DNA from: Parabacteroides distasonis
GTDB taxonomy: Bacteria; Bacteroidota; Bacteroidia; Bacteroidales; Tannerellaceae
Direction: 5' to 3'
NCBI GenBank assembly: GCA_021531385.1
Contig: JAFBIR010000009.1
Location: 62,001 to 126,000 of the forward strand
Length of the DNA: 64,000 bases
A program made the translations under genes and the position numbers. Under the pieces are notes generated by a model. The model saw nothing but the letters and a program-made list of their open reading frames with translations. It did no database searches and was not told the origin of the DNA. This document shows positions 45,074-54,239 of this stretch, piece by piece (position 1 is the stretch's first letter; each line of letters opens with the position of its first letter).

Positions 45074-46558
45074 TCATTTCATATAGTTAGAAAGATAATA
45101 ATAGGTACTTGGTGAGGGCGCGCTTTCCACATGATAGCGGGTAGAAGCGGATACGGAGAAGGTATAACCTTGCTCTTTCAGCGTATCTACGGGGAGGTAA
45201 AGCGTCTCGCCATGAATCAATGTGGCTAACACATTGCGAGAGGAGTTGCTGTCTATCGAGTCGTTCAAAGCGTAATAGACCGTGTAAGTCAAGTCCTCTT
45301 GCTCTTCCGCAGGCTTGTCCCAGGTTAAATGCAGCTCGTCACCTTCCCGTTCCACGCGAATCTCTTTGGGAGCGGTGGGCACTCGATCATTGAGCCAGGT
45401 GAGGGGTGGCAGCTGTGCTGGATAGGGATAATAATGATCCCTCAGCTCTTCATAGAGTCCTTTCTCGTTGTAGAGCACATTGCCGCAACGGAAGAAAGCG
45501 CATCCCGCTCCTCCAAAATAGCGACTGTAATCAATCTGGTCGGTGATGTCGTTGACCGTCCAATCCGCTTCGCTTTTATCCATTCGGTATGCGCCCAAAC
45601 CGGGGACGATCAGTCGCCCATTGCTCAACGATACCCAATTGTCCACGAAGGGAAAGAAGTTTTTGTACAGATAATACATCATGGGTACTATCATGTCTTG
45701 CTTGCCCGCTTCCATCCAGCGCTTAGGATCTTGATAGACACTCTCGTAAGCTGTCCATCCGGCGTTGGGGACCTGCTCGATTCGGTTGTATTTTCCTAAT
45801 GGCGAGCTACTTACCTGTACCCAGGGTTTCATCTGTTTTACATAGTCGTACAACCGATAGACAATCCGGTTGATGTTCTCTCTGCGCCAATCTGCCAAAT
45901 TGCGTCGTTTCCCAGATTGGTTATATAACTTCTTATCAGGGAAACTCTTCGCCTCTTCAGGATAGCGAATATAGTCGAAGTGTATGCCGTCGATGTCATA
46001 GCCCTCTATGATCTCTTTCACTAAAGATAGCAGGTAATCAGCGGTCCCCGGTACACCGGGATCGAGATACCACTCGCCATTGTGCCGTTTGCACAGTTTC
46101 GGGTGTTTACGCACGACCGACTGTTTGCCCATTTCCTTGACACTCTTCTCCGTACCAACTGGGAAGGTGACAAACCAAGCATGGCATTCCATGCCCCGCT
46201 TGTGGCATTCCTCGATGGCGAAGGCCAACGGGTCATAGCCGGGGAGCTCCCCCCAGCGACCGCTGAATGTTTTGCTGGCAGGCTCGATCTTCGAGCGATA
46301 GATCACGTCCCCTCGAAGGCGCGTCTGCAAAAAGACCATATTGAAATTGGCCGCTTGCAGACGGTCGAGGATCTCTATCAGGGCTTGCTGTTGGGCCATG
46401 CGGCTCTGTGGGTTAGTGGCAGGCCGATGCGGCCAGTCCAGTCCATAGACCGTGGTCAACCAAACGGCTCGAATCTCCTTTTTAGGTGGAACACCCGCCC
46501 AAATTATCCATCCACATAACCAGCCGATTAGCGCAAGAAAACAAGCCCTTCTTCTCAT
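45074..46558 (-). CDS. Glycosyl-hydrolase-like 10 (GHL10/DUF187) secreted protein
   Basis: The protein has 494 residues from ATG 46558 (an in-frame GTG lies two codons upstream, overlapping the previous stop). A signal peptide (~1-24) is followed by the TIM-barrel start EIRAVWLTTVYGLDWPHRP, then CHAWFVTFPVGTEKS near 120 and YDIDGIHFDYIRYP near 190. A C-terminal fibronectin-like segment runs from ~400. GHL10 enzymes act on peptidoglycan-like or other aminosugar glycans. It follows the glycerophosphodiesterase gene with almost no gap. Confidence 0.9.
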   Translation of the reverse strand: MRRRACFLALIGWLCGWIIWAGVPPKKEIRAVWLTTVYGLDWPHRPATNPQSRMAQQQALIEILDRLQAANFNMVFLQTRLRGDVIYRSKIEPASKTFSGRWGELPGYDPLAFAIEECHKRGMECHAWFVTFPVGTEKSVKEMGKQSVVRKHPKLCKRHNGEWYLDPGVPGTADYLLSLVKEIIEGYDIDGIHFDYIRYPEEAKSFPDKKLYNQSGKRRNLADWRRENINRIVYRLYDYVKQMKPWVQVSSSPLGKYNRIEQVPNAGWTAYESVYQDPKRWMEAGKQDMIVPMMYYLYKNFFPFVDNWVSLSNGRLIVPGLGAYRMDKSEADWTVNDITDQIDYSRYFGGAGCAFFRCGNVLYNEKGLYEELRDHYYPYPAQLPPLTWLNDRVPTAPKEIRVEREGDELHLTWDKPAEEQEDLTYTVYYALNDSIDSNSSRNVLATLIHGETLYLPVDTLKEQGYTFSVSASTRYHVESAPSPSTYYYLSNYMK

Positions 46559-46560
46559 GC

Positions 46561-47334
46561 TCACTCGTTCACGATTTGAAGTGCCTCCTCCGGTAAGTTA
46601 GTGGTCAGGAAGTCCACACCTTTGTCACGCATCTCACGCATCACAGCCGGGTCATCTACCGTCCAAGTGTTGCTCTTCAAACCCAATACCTTGCACTCCT
46701 GCAGCCATTCGGGATGCGACCGCAATACCTTGTAGTGATAATCCAGTCCGGCAAAGCCCATCTCTTTCAGCTCCATGGGGGTTAACTCACCATTGAGGTA
46801 ATACACATCCGCTTTGGGAGCCAAACGAATCAGCTCCTTGCAAGCGTCGAGATTGAAGGAGATGTATTCCGTACGTTTCGCCAATTTCATTTGATTGATC
46901 ATTTCCACGCAAAGGCGAGCTGCTTCCCGGTTGCGTTCCGGTGTCTCATGCGGTTTTAACTCGAAAATCAAACGCACTTTCCGATTGGCCTTCTCTTTGG
47001 CCTTCAACAAATATTGCTCCAGTGTGGGGACGCACTCTCCGTTGGGCAACTTCAGATCCTTCAACTCTGCATAGGTGGACGTTTGGATGTGTTTTCCTTG
47101 AATATCGTTGTCATGATTGACAATCAATACGTTGTCTGCTGTCAGATGCACATCGAACTCTGATCCGTAAACCTTTACTTCTGCGGCTTTCTCCAATGCA
47201 CGTAAGGAGTTTTGCGCAGATCCTTCCGTTTTCCAGTAACCTCTATGAGCGATCACCTTTGTTGGGCTTTTAGCGGCTACCCAAGATGCCATCGCCAGGC
47301 AGGCGATACTCACCAAAAAAAATCTTCTGTTCAT
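46561..47334 (-). CDS. Secreted glycerophosphodiester phosphodiesterase
   Basis: The 257-residue protein has a signal peptide ending near ASWVAA (residue 21). The GDPD core is VIAHRGYWKTEGSAQNSL near 27, SEFDVHLTADNVLIVNHD near 58 and the closing VDDPAVMREMRDKGVDFLTTNLPE. It cleaves glycerophosphodiesters from phospholipid turnover in the periplasm. First gene of a two-gene minus-strand unit with the GHL10 gene. Confidence 0.93.
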   Translation of the reverse strand: MNRRFFLVSIACLAMASWVAAKSPTKVIAHRGYWKTEGSAQNSLRALEKAAEVKVYGSEFDVHLTADNVLIVNHDNDIQGKHIQTSTYAELKDLKLPNGECVPTLEQYLLKAKEKANRKVRLIFELKPHETPERNREAARLCVEMINQMKLAKRTEYISFNLDACKELIRLAPKADVYYLNGELTPMELKEMGFAGLDYHYKVLRSHPEWLQECKVLGLKSNTWTVDDPAVMREMRDKGVDFLTTNLPEEALQIVNE

Positions 47335-47461
47335 GCTTAAATACCTCTATTTACAATCTTACTTTATAATTACGTATAACTTTGCTTGCAATCGTATCGC
47401 AGAATGCGGGCATAAAGGTAAGCATTCTTTCTTATATGGATCGGTTTTGGGGTGAGAAAAC

Positions 47462-47499
47462 AAAAAAGACGTTTCTCAAGCTGAGAGAACGTCTTTTTT
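47462..47499. terminator. Terminator behind tRNA-Tyr
   Basis: AAAAAAGACGTT at the left and AACGTCTTTTTT at the right form a near-perfect hairpin with T-runs on both strands. It lies 4 bases after the tRNA 3' end on the minus strand. Confidence 0.85.
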
Positions 47500-47502
47500 G
47501 CG

Positions 47503-47585
47503 TGGGCAGTGATGGATTCGAACCACCGAAGGCGTAAGCCAGCTGAGTTACAGTCAGCCCCATTTGGCCACTCTGGTAACTGCCC
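47503..47585 (-). tRNA. tRNA-Tyr (anticodon GTA)
   Basis: On the minus strand the acceptor arms GGGCAGT and ACTGCCC pair perfectly with discriminator A. The anticodon loop GACTGTAACTC carries GTA. There is a long type II variable arm and the T-loop GGTTCGAATCC. The gene is 83 nt long and does not encode the 3' CCA, which must be added by the cca product. Confidence 0.95.
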
Positions 47586-47817
47586 TTGCTTGTTTGCGGG
47601 TGCAAAGGTAGTGATAATTTTAAATGGTGCAAATTTTGAACGCATTTTTTGTTACTGATAGGTGTGTGGCTGGCATGAATGGCTCTTGCATATTACATTT
47701 TAGTGAAATTTTGTTTGGCGGTAGCGTTTTGTGAGATAAAGGGAGGGCCGTTTTCATAAATTGTTCCTACTTTCGCGTGCGTTTAATCTTTTATTAACTG
47801 GTAAACATATTTTGTAG

Positions 47818-48360
47818 ATGGTAAAGAAAGTTGGGAACTTGATTCCAAACACCTTTTTTATTACGAAGGGAAGTGGAGAGTCTGATTTAGAGAAGCATGC
47901 AGGCTCCTATCACATGGCTCTTTATGACGCCGGTATTTCTGATTTCAATATTATGACTTATTCATCAGTGATACCTGCGACAGCGCATCTGGTGACTATG
48001 GATGAGATTGATCTTCCGCCTTTTGGCTCAGAGATGAAGACAATCATGGCGGTATCTCATGGATACCAGGATGAGTTTGTATCTGCAGGTGTGGTTTACG
48101 CCTGGATGTATAAGGATGAGAACTTCGATGAGAAGGTGGGCGGACTGGTTTGCGAGGTCAGCGGCCGTTATCGCATCGAGGAGTTGGAGTCTCGTTTGAT
48201 CCGTGTGATTAACGATCTTCATCAGAAGACGTATGGTCAGTATTATTTAGGCGAGCTCAACTTCATTACGGAAGGAATCACGATCGAGAAGCGTTATGGC
48301 ACGGCGTTGGCAGCGCTCTGTTTTGTGGATTTCTTGCAGCCGGAGATCGAAGAGAAATAA
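47818..48360 (+). CDS. Pyruvoyl-dependent arginine decarboxylase
   Basis: The 180-residue protein resembles PvlArgDC: NTFFITKGSGESDLEKHAGSY near residue 11, then the region FNIMTYSSVIPATAHLV near 43-60, where the SS pair is the likely self-cleavage site giving the pyruvoyl group. Later motifs are GVVYAWMYKDENF and RYGTALAALCFVDF. It makes agmatine from arginine, the first step of polyamine synthesis. It is monocistronic, ended by a strong terminator at 48382. Confidence 0.9.
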   Translation: MVKKVGNLIPNTFFITKGSGESDLEKHAGSYHMALYDAGISDFNIMTYSSVIPATAHLVTMDEIDLPPFGSEMKTIMAVSHGYQDEFVSAGVVYAWMYKDENFDEKVGGLVCEVSGRYRIEELESRLIRVINDLHQKTYGQYYLGELNFITEGITIEKRYGTALAALCFVDFLQPEIEEK

Positions 48361-48381
48361 AATAGGTTTTTTTTGATAAAT

Positions 48382-48416
48382 AAAGCCGACTCCTTGGTGG
48401 GAGGTCGGCTTTTTTT
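48382..48416 (+). terminator. Rho-independent terminator after arginine decarboxylase
   Basis: AAAGCCGAC (48382-48390) pairs with GTCGGCTTT (48404-48412), followed by further T residues. The -7 box of nfo starts only three bases beyond the T-run. Confidence 0.85.
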
Positions 48417-48418
48417 GT

Positions 48419-48426
48419 TACTTTTG
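48419..48426 (+). promoter_or_regulatory. -7 promoter box of nfo
   Basis: TACTTTTG matches TAnnTTTG and lies directly behind the upstream terminator, 59 bases before the nfo ATG. Confidence 0.5.
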
Positions 48427-48485
48427 TCCAACCAATCCAAAGCGGAGATTGTTATTTAACTAAATCCTTTAAAGAAACTGTACAA

Positions 48486-49331
48486 ATGAAATATATTGGC
48501 GCTCATGTGAGCAGTTCGGGAGGTGTGGAGAATGCACCGCTTCATGCGAAGGAGATTGGAGCGAAAGCTTTTGCGCTTTTTACACGTAATCAACGACAAT
48601 GGCGTTCATCGCCACTTAGCGCAAAGAGTATTACCTTATTTAGGGAGCGCTGTGCGGAATTTGGTTTTGCTCCGGAGCATATCTTACCCCATGACAGTTA
48701 TTTGATTAATTTGGGCAATCCTGATGCCGAAGGGTTGACGAAATCCCGTGAGGCTTTCTTGGATGAGATGCGCCGTTGTGAGCAGTTGGGGTTGAAACTG
48801 TTGAATTTCCATCCGGGTAGTCATTTGAACAAGATGGAGCCGGAGGCCTGCTTAGCCTTGATCGCTGATTCTATCAACTGGACGTTAGCACAAACCGAGG
48901 GGGTTACGGCAGTGATTGAGAACACCGCGGGACAGGGAACCAATTTAGGTTACACGTTTGAACAGATCGCTACGATTATTGAGCAGGTGGAGGATAAGAG
49001 CCGGGTCGGGGTTTGCATCGATACGGCACATACATTGGCCTCTGGATATGAGATTCGTACAGCGGAAGGATTTGTCGATACGTTCCGAAAGTTTGAGGAG
49101 GTAATCGGTTTTCATTATCTGTGCGGCATACACCTCAATGATTCTAAAAAGGAGCTGAGCACACGGGTAGATCGGCACGATAGCGTAGGCAAGGGCGTGA
49201 TGGGTATGGAACTGTTCCGCATGTTGATGCAAGATTCCCGTTTTGACAATATACCTATTATTTTAGAGACACCCGACGAGTCGCTTTGGGCAGAAGAGAT
49301 CCGTTTGCTGTATGCGTTGACAGAAGCTTGA
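48486..49331 (+). CDS. nfo: Endonuclease IV (AP endonuclease)
   Basis: The 281-residue TIM-barrel enzyme has the family motifs [16 protein letters not shown] at the start, [15 protein letters not shown] near 111, [19 protein letters not shown] near 142, [16 protein letters not shown] near 176 and ETPDESLW near 260, which supply the three-zinc site. It nicks DNA at abasic sites in base excision repair. The C69 peptidase gene follows 34 bases later. Confidence 0.97.
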   Translation: MKYIGAHVSSSGGVENAPLHAKEIGAKAFALFTRNQRQWRSSPLSAKSITLFRERCAEFGFAPEHILPHDSYLINLGNPDAEGLTKSREAFLDEMRRCEQLGLKLLNFHPGSHLNKMEPEACLALIADSINWTLAQTEGVTAVIENTAGQGTNLGYTFEQIATIIEQVEDKSRVGVCIDTAHTLASGYEIRTAEGFVDTFRKFEEVIGFHYLCGIHLNDSKKELSTRVDRHDSVGKGVMGMELFRMLMQDSRFDNIPIILETPDESLWAEEIRLLYALTEA

Positions 49332-49365
49332 CAAACTGAAATATACGAATAAAACAGATTCATTT

Positions 49366-51009
49366 ATGGAAAAGAAAGGATTATGGATAACCTGCTTAGC
49401 GCTGTTGTTGTCAGGCGTGGAGGCATTGGCTTGTACCGGACTGTTGGTGGGGAAGAAGGCTTCCATCGATGGCTCCGTAATGATTAGTTATGCGGCAGAT
49501 TCACATGGCTTGTATGGCGAGATGTATCATTGGCCGGCAGCCACTTGGCCGAAAGGGGCTACGCTCGATGTCGTAGAGTGGGATACGGGTAAACCATTGG
49601 GTACGATCGCACAGGTGGAGCGGACCTATAATGTGGTTGGTAATATGAATGAGCATCAGTTAGCCATTACGGAGAGTACGTTTGGGGGGCGTCGAGAGTT
49701 GCGTGATACGGCCGGTATCATGGATTATGGTAGCTTGATTTACATTACGTTGCAGCGTGCGAAGACCGCACGTGAGGCGATTAAGGTGATGACAGATTTG
49801 GTGGCTGAATATGGCTATTACAGTGGCGGAGAGACCTTCTCGATTGCGGATAAGCAGGAGGCTTGGGTGATGGAGATGGTCGGCAAAGGTCCGGGTCGCA
49901 AAGGAGCGATCTGGGTAGCGATTCGCATCCCCGATGATTGTATCTCTGCCCATGCCAACCAGTCCCGCATCCAGCAGATTCCGTTCGATGATAAGGAGAA
50001 CTGCCTTTATGCGCCGGATGTCGTATCTTTTGCGAGAGAGAAGGGATACTTCAAGGGAAAGGATGCCGATTTTAGTTTCCAACAGGCCTATTGTCCGTAC
50101 GATTTTGGTGCCTTGCGTGGTTGTGAAGCACGTGTGTGGTCGTTCTTCCGGCAGTACGATCCCTCTATGGACCAATATACAGACTTTATCAAAGGTGATC
50201 CGACGAAGCAGCCGATGCCTTTGTATATCAAGCCGAACCGCAAACTCTCTGTGCAGGATGTGCAGCAGGGAATGCGTAATCACTATGAGGGAACCGACTT
50301 GGATATGACGAAGGATGCGGGTGCCGGTCCGTATAAGGTGCCTTATCGTTGGCGTCCGATGACCTTTAAGGTGGATGGCGTGGAATATACCAATGAACGT
50401 GCGATTGCTACGCAACAAACTGGTTTCGTGATTGTTCCGCAGATGCGTGAATGGTTGCCAGATGAGATCGGAGGTATTCTTTGGTTTGGCGTGGATGATG
50501 CCGATATGGCCGTCTTTAATCCGGTTTATGCTTCTTCCGTGCGTGTGCCGGAGTGCTATCGGGTAGGCAATGGTGATTTGCTTAATTTCTCTTGGACCTC
50601 TGCCTTCTGGATGCACAATTGGGTAGCGAACATGGCCTATCATAAATATAGCTTTATGATTCAAGATATTCGCAAGGTGCAACAGGAGTTGGAGAACCAT
50701 TATCAAGAGGTGATCCCTGCGATTGATAAGGCGGCACAAGAGTTGTATGCGAAAGATCCGAAAGAGGCTGTGGAGTTCTTGACTTGGTTTAGCACCTCTA
50801 CTGCCGACAATGCGACTGCCCGTTGGAAAAAATTGGGCGAGTATCTGGTCGTGAAATATATTGACGGCAATGTGAAGAAGGAGGAGAACGGGCAGTTCAA
50901 GCGCAATGCTTATGGCCTTCCGGCTTATCCCGATTTCCCCGGCTATGATGAGGACTATTATCGCTCAATTGTGAAAAGCGCAGGCGAGCGTTTGAAGGTA
51001 AAAGAATAA
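49366..51009 (+). CDS. C69-family dipeptidase
   Basis: The 547-residue protein has a signal peptide whose cleavage just before Cys23 (ALA-CTGLLVGKKASIDGS) would expose the N-terminal nucleophile Cys typical of C69/Ntn hydrolases. Downstream motifs YNVVGNMNEHQLAITESTFGG near 86 and YGYYSGGETFSIADKQEAWVMEM near 145 fit the family. It hydrolyses dipeptides in the periplasm, in line with peptide-based growth. Normal length. Confidence 0.93.
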   Translation: MEKKGLWITCLALLLSGVEALACTGLLVGKKASIDGSVMISYAADSHGLYGEMYHWPAATWPKGATLDVVEWDTGKPLGTIAQVERTYNVVGNMNEHQLAITESTFGGRRELRDTAGIMDYGSLIYITLQRAKTAREAIKVMTDLVAEYGYYSGGETFSIADKQEAWVMEMVGKGPGRKGAIWVAIRIPDDCISAHANQSRIQQIPFDDKENCLYAPDVVSFAREKGYFKGKDADFSFQQAYCPYDFGALRGCEARVWSFFRQYDPSMDQYTDFIKGDPTKQPMPLYIKPNRKLSVQDVQQGMRNHYEGTDLDMTKDAGAGPYKVPYRWRPMTFKVDGVEYTNERAIATQQTGFVIVPQMREWLPDEIGGILWFGVDDADMAVFNPVYASSVRVPECYRVGNGDLLNFSWTSAFWMHNWVANMAYHKYSFMIQDIRKVQQELENHYQEVIPAIDKAAQELYAKDPKEAVEFLTWFSTSTADNATARWKKLGEYLVVKYIDGNVKKEENGQFKRNAYGLPAYPDFPGYDEDYYRSIVKSAGERLKVKE

Positions 51010-51040
51010 TCTGATTGTTAAACTTAAAAAGTTAGCGCGA

Positions 51041-51523
51041 ATGAAAAAGTTATTTTTAATGCTTATGTTGGCTGTAATCAGTCTGGGTACTTTTGCACAG
51101 ACCCGTCAGGGTGGTCAGCAAGTTGGCTTCAACATTGGTTATGCCTTTGATTCAGAGAATGCGACTTTAGGGGTGGACTATCGCTATTGCTTGACGGATG
51201 AATTTCGTCTCAATCCCAGTTTGACTTATTTTGCGAAGAACGATGGTGTGAGCGCATGGGCTATTGATATGAATGCCCACTATGTATTCTCTTTGGGCAG
51301 TGGCTTTGGTTTCTATCCATTGGCAGGTTTAAGCCTCTCTTTCTGGAATTGGGATGCGGGTAATGACCTCTCTCACAACGAGACCCGCTTAGGTGCAAAC
51401 ATCGGTTTAGGTGGTGAGTTCTATGCCACGAGCCAGTTCACGATCGGTCTGGATCTGAAATACAACATCATCAAAGACATGGATCAAGCCATGTTTGCTG
51501 TGCGTGTAGGCTATAATTTCTAA
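51041..51523 (+). CDS. Small outer membrane beta-barrel protein
   Basis: The 160-residue protein has a signal peptide (cut after TFAQ, residue ~20). It contains repeated amphipathic strands (VGFNIGYAFDSENATLGVDYRY, FGFYPLAGLSLSFWNW, TRLGANIGLGGEFYA) and a terminal aromatic (MFAVRVGYNF). This fits an 8-stranded OmpA/OmpX-like porin-family barrel. It lies 31 bases after the dipeptidase gene; ligand unknown. Confidence 0.85.
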   Translation: MKKLFLMLMLAVISLGTFAQTRQGGQQVGFNIGYAFDSENATLGVDYRYCLTDEFRLNPSLTYFAKNDGVSAWAIDMNAHYVFSLGSGFGFYPLAGLSLSFWNWDAGNDLSHNETRLGANIGLGGEFYATSQFTIGLDLKYNIIKDMDQAMFAVRVGYNF

Positions 51524-51548
51524 GAGCTATAAAAATCAAGCAAAAACG

Positions 51549-51582
51549 AAAGGGGAGTTAGGCCTGAGTCTAACTCCCCTTT
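51549..51582. terminator. Bidirectional terminator
   Basis: AAAGGGGAGTTAG (51549-51561) and CTAACTCCCCTTT (51570-51582) form a 13-bp perfect stem with an 8-base loop. It separates the convergent barrel gene and the DUF6261 gene. Confidence 0.85.
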
Positions 51583-51608
51583 CTCATTACTGTTCAGCCG
51601 CTATTTGG

Positions 51609-52448
51609 CTAAACGACATCAGGATTCTCCGGCTCTGGCTCTGGCTCTGGTTCCGTGGGAGGTTCGGGGGCGGCTGGAGCTGTCGGTTTCGTCTCCTCGC
51701 CCGGATTGGGCTTCGCTCCGGCCTTCACCCGTGAGAGTGTCAGCTGAAGTTGATAGAGGATGGCGTTCATCCGATCGATGACAGCCGCCAACTGTTGCTC
51801 CTTCGTTTCCGATTGCTCCGTCAACACATTCACTTGATAAAGCGCGTTGATCGCTCGTACCAACTCCTTGAATGCCTTATCCACTAACGGGCGAATAGAG
51901 GTCATGGTATAAGAGGTGGCTTTGGTGAGCAATTGCTCCGATCGCTCTTGATAGATTGCATTGAATGCTAAGTTCAGTGCCTCCAACCGATTCAACGGCT
52001 CCGTCAATTGCAATGTCGCTATATGCGGTGCGCAATTCGCTTCTCGCAGGAGGCCAATAAAATCGGCCAACGCACCAGTTGTAGCTGCATAACGCATCTT
52101 TCTTACCGCCCGATAGGGCTTAACGGAGTAGAGCAAGGCTTTTGCAGCCTGCTGAACCGCTTCGTCTCCAGAAATCGACTCATTTTCAATATGCTTCAAG
52201 ATGTAGCTGAGCTGCTGCACCCGAGATGCATGTTTTTCCTTGATCTCGTCAGACAGATAGTAGGAGCGATTCAACAGATAACAATTGTTCTCTTCGTCAA
52301 ATAGCCCCGCATACTGGTTTCTCAAACCAGCTAAACCTAAACCTGATGCAACCTCAACGGGTATCGCATCCAACAAATCGCTGTGCACTTGATAATGCTC
52401 TGCATTGAGTGCACCCCTAAAATTAAAGTTTTTGTTAATTTCTTTCAT
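51609..52448 (-). CDS. DUF6261 family protein
   Basis: The 279-residue soluble protein is mostly helical and has no signal peptide. It opens with FNFRGALNAEHYQVHSDLLD. The C-terminus ends in a Pro/Glu tail (EPPTEPEPEPEPEN). This matches the DUF6261 proteins common in Parabacteroides, whose function is not known to me. Its likely promoter (minus-strand TACCTTTG, 52720-52727) is about 270 bases upstream, leaving a long leader with hairpins, and a 42-bp repeat array lies just beyond. Confidence 0.75.
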   Translation of the reverse strand: MKEINKNFNFRGALNAEHYQVHSDLLDAIPVEVASGLGLAGLRNQYAGLFDEENNCYLLNRSYYLSDEIKEKHASRVQQLSYILKHIENESISGDEAVQQAAKALLYSVKPYRAVRKMRYAATTGALADFIGLLREANCAPHIATLQLTEPLNRLEALNLAFNAIYQERSEQLLTKATSYTMTSIRPLVDKAFKELVRAINALYQVNVLTEQSETKEQQLAAVIDRMNAILYQLQLTLSRVKAGAKPNPGEETKPTAPAAPEPPTEPEPEPEPENPDVV

Positions 52449-52727
52449 TAAAAAAGATTTGACGGTTAAAAAATAATCTACATAAGTTCCTCCTTCAAAG
52501 TATAGGATTCCTCATGTTCCCCTCTCCATGAACTCATGGAGTCAATTTAGCCCCTCCCTCATGGAGGGCGTTGCCCCGCCTGGGGCCAATTTAAGAAAGG
52601 TATATTCTTTCAATAAGTCTATACTATTTCTTCGATTTTAATCGGTTCGGAGGTGTCTCTTCGGCTCTTTTATGCTTCTCCTTTCAAAAGCGTTACGCCT
52701 TCGGCTGCCTCTCTAACGACAAAGGTA
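52449..52727 (-). promoter_or_regulatory. Long hairpin-rich leader of the DUF6261 gene
   Basis: Between the minus-strand -7 box TACCTTTG (52720-52727) and the ATG at 52448 lie several short inverted repeats: CTCCATGA/TCATGGAG near 52527, CCCTCC/GGAGGG near 52552 and GCCCC/GGGGC near 52572. No ORF of note is present. The leader may be regulatory or may simply be a decayed repeat region; nothing identifies a known riboswitch. Confidence 0.35.
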
Positions 52728-52795
52728 TAACTTTTTTCTCAAAAACAACAAATTCGTTCTTTTTTTCAAAAAAGGATACGTTGGCATCCATGAGC

Positions 52796-53087
52796 GACAG
52801 CTCTTCCACTGCAGGTAATTTCTTGTCGTTAGCCGGCGACAGCTCTTCCACTGCAAGTTTTTGGTTGCCGTCAACTGGAAACAGCTGTTCCACTGCAAGT
52901 TTTTTCTTGTCGTCAGCTGGCGACGGCTTTACTCGATGGTGTAGAAAGGGCTGCTCCAGGCGACGACAGGATTTTACATGGTGTAGAAAGGAGTGCGCCG
53001 CTTGACGACGAGATTTTACACGGTGTAGAAAGGGGTGCTCCAGCTGACGACAGCTCTTCCACTACGAGTTTTTTGCTGTCGCCAACT
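52796..53087. repeat. Tandem array of seven 42-bp repeat units
   Basis: Units begin at 52796, 52838, 52880, 52922 (this one 40 bp), 52962, 53004 and 53046. Two unit types share their ends. Type A (units 1-3 and 7) carries CAGCTCTTCCACTGCAAG; type B (units 4-6) carries ACGGTGTAGAAAGG. Type B contains the imperfect palindrome TACACGGTGTA, repeated beyond the array as CTACACCGTGTAG at 53100. On the minus strand type A reads as 14-residue repeats (VEELSPANDKKLPA), but the 40-bp unit breaks the frame and no full ORF spans the array. Confidence 0.85.
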
Positions 53088-53306
53088 GCGGAGAGTTCTC
53101 TACACCGTGTAGCGTAGAATACGTCACTGTCGAACAAAGGGCATAAAGTGTAGTTTCCCGATTTAGGTTAGGGCTCACTATACTCTATCGAAAGATTGAG
53201 GAGTATGGCATCAATCCTTGAGCTCTCCGCTGGCATCTCTATCACTATTTGTCAAATGTATATGGGTTCCTCCTTGCATAAGGCTTGTATCGAACTCACG
53301 TTGAGA

Positions 53307-54230
53307 TCACAATAAGCGAAGCTTCTCATACATCCGGTGATAGGTGGGGGTGGGAATGCCTAATTGTTCACCTAAGCGGATGACGAAGCCGGTGAGGCTT
53401 TCCAACTCCGTGGGTTTGCCCTGCTTGAAGTCGGTGTGCATGGAGGTAGTGGAGCCGGGAGGCATCATCTGCTGAGCGGCTAAAGAGGAGGCAACGATGT
53501 CATCGGGCAACCCCGCATGGGCGGCATGAGCCACGGCGGCTAACTCCTTACTAATGGCGATGAACTCCTCTTGATGCTGGGAGATGACCTCATCCAGGGG
53601 TTGATCGAAATAGCTGGTGGTCGTGGCAGCGGTGGAGATCATATAGAACTTTTTCCAGATGCGCTGTTGAATGTCTTCGGGATTGAAGGCGTTGATGCCA
53701 GCTTTTGTGAGTAGTTTCAAGAGCGTCGTTTGTCGTTCAGGATAGCTCTTCCCGCCAAAATAGAAACGTTCCTTCTTAGAGAAGAGTGAGACCATGCCGG
53801 GGGCGCTAAGGCGGGCGCCAATATAGACACATCCACCCCAAATGGTTCGTCCCGGGCATAAGGCTTGGATGCGTTCGGGGATACCCAATCCGTTTAGCAA
53901 GGGGATGACGATCGTTTCCGAACCTATCATCGGTTGGAGCTGACGGATGTTTGCTTCCAAGTCATATCCTTTCGTGCAGCAGAAAAGATAGTCAACCGGT
54001 CCGATTTCCGCTGGAACATCAGTCGCTTTGTTGGGATGGGCTATGATTCTTCTCCCTTCCTGCTCAAGGTTGATCGTGATTCCTTGGGATTGGATTACTC
54101 GCAAGTTCTCCCCACGTCCCATAAAATCAATTTCCACTTGTGGATCGTTCGCATAGTGAGCGGCCATTCGACCCCCGTAATATCCTCCTACACCTCCGAT
54201 TCCGGAGAAAGCTATCTTCGTTTTCTTCAT
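53307..54230 (-). CDS. panE: 2-dehydropantoate 2-reductase family protein
   Basis: The 307-residue protein has the ketopantoate-reductase Rossmann motif AFSGIGGVGGYYGGRMAAHY near residue 8, LFCCTKGYDLEANIRQL near 87, LNGLGIPERI near 114 with the conserved Asn, and the catalytic-Lys region QQRIWKKFYMISTAATTT near 190. It reduces 2-dehydropantoate to pantoate with NADPH for coenzyme A synthesis. A 54-codon ORF lies directly upstream, 9 bases away, on the same transcript. Confidence 0.9.
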   Translation of the reverse strand: MKKTKIAFSGIGGVGGYYGGRMAAHYANDPQVEIDFMGRGENLRVIQSQGITINLEQEGRRIIAHPNKATDVPAEIGPVDYLFCCTKGYDLEANIRQLQPMIGSETIVIPLLNGLGIPERIQALCPGRTIWGGCVYIGARLSAPGMVSLFSKKERFYFGGKSYPERQTTLLKLLTKAGINAFNPEDIQQRIWKKFYMISTAATTTSYFDQPLDEVISQHQEEFIAISKELAAVAHAAHAGLPDDIVASSLAAQQMMPPGSTTSMHTDFKQGKPTELESLTGFVIRLGEQLGIPTPTYHRMYEKLRLL

Positions 54231-54239
54231 GTTGACTTA

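Noticed and set aside
49660-50739. A 359-codon minus-strand frame inside the C69 dipeptidase gene
   Set aside because: Shadow of the coding strand; no promoter, start context or domain.
52693-52898. Two minus-strand ORFs of about 60 codons in the repeat region
   Set aside because: They overlap each other in different frames, come from the 42-bp repeats and run into a Phe/Lys-rich tail; no evidence of translation.
52796-53087. Possible CRISPR array
   Set aside because: The 42-bp units are contiguous repeats without unique spacers, the unit types grade into one another, and no cas genes are nearby.
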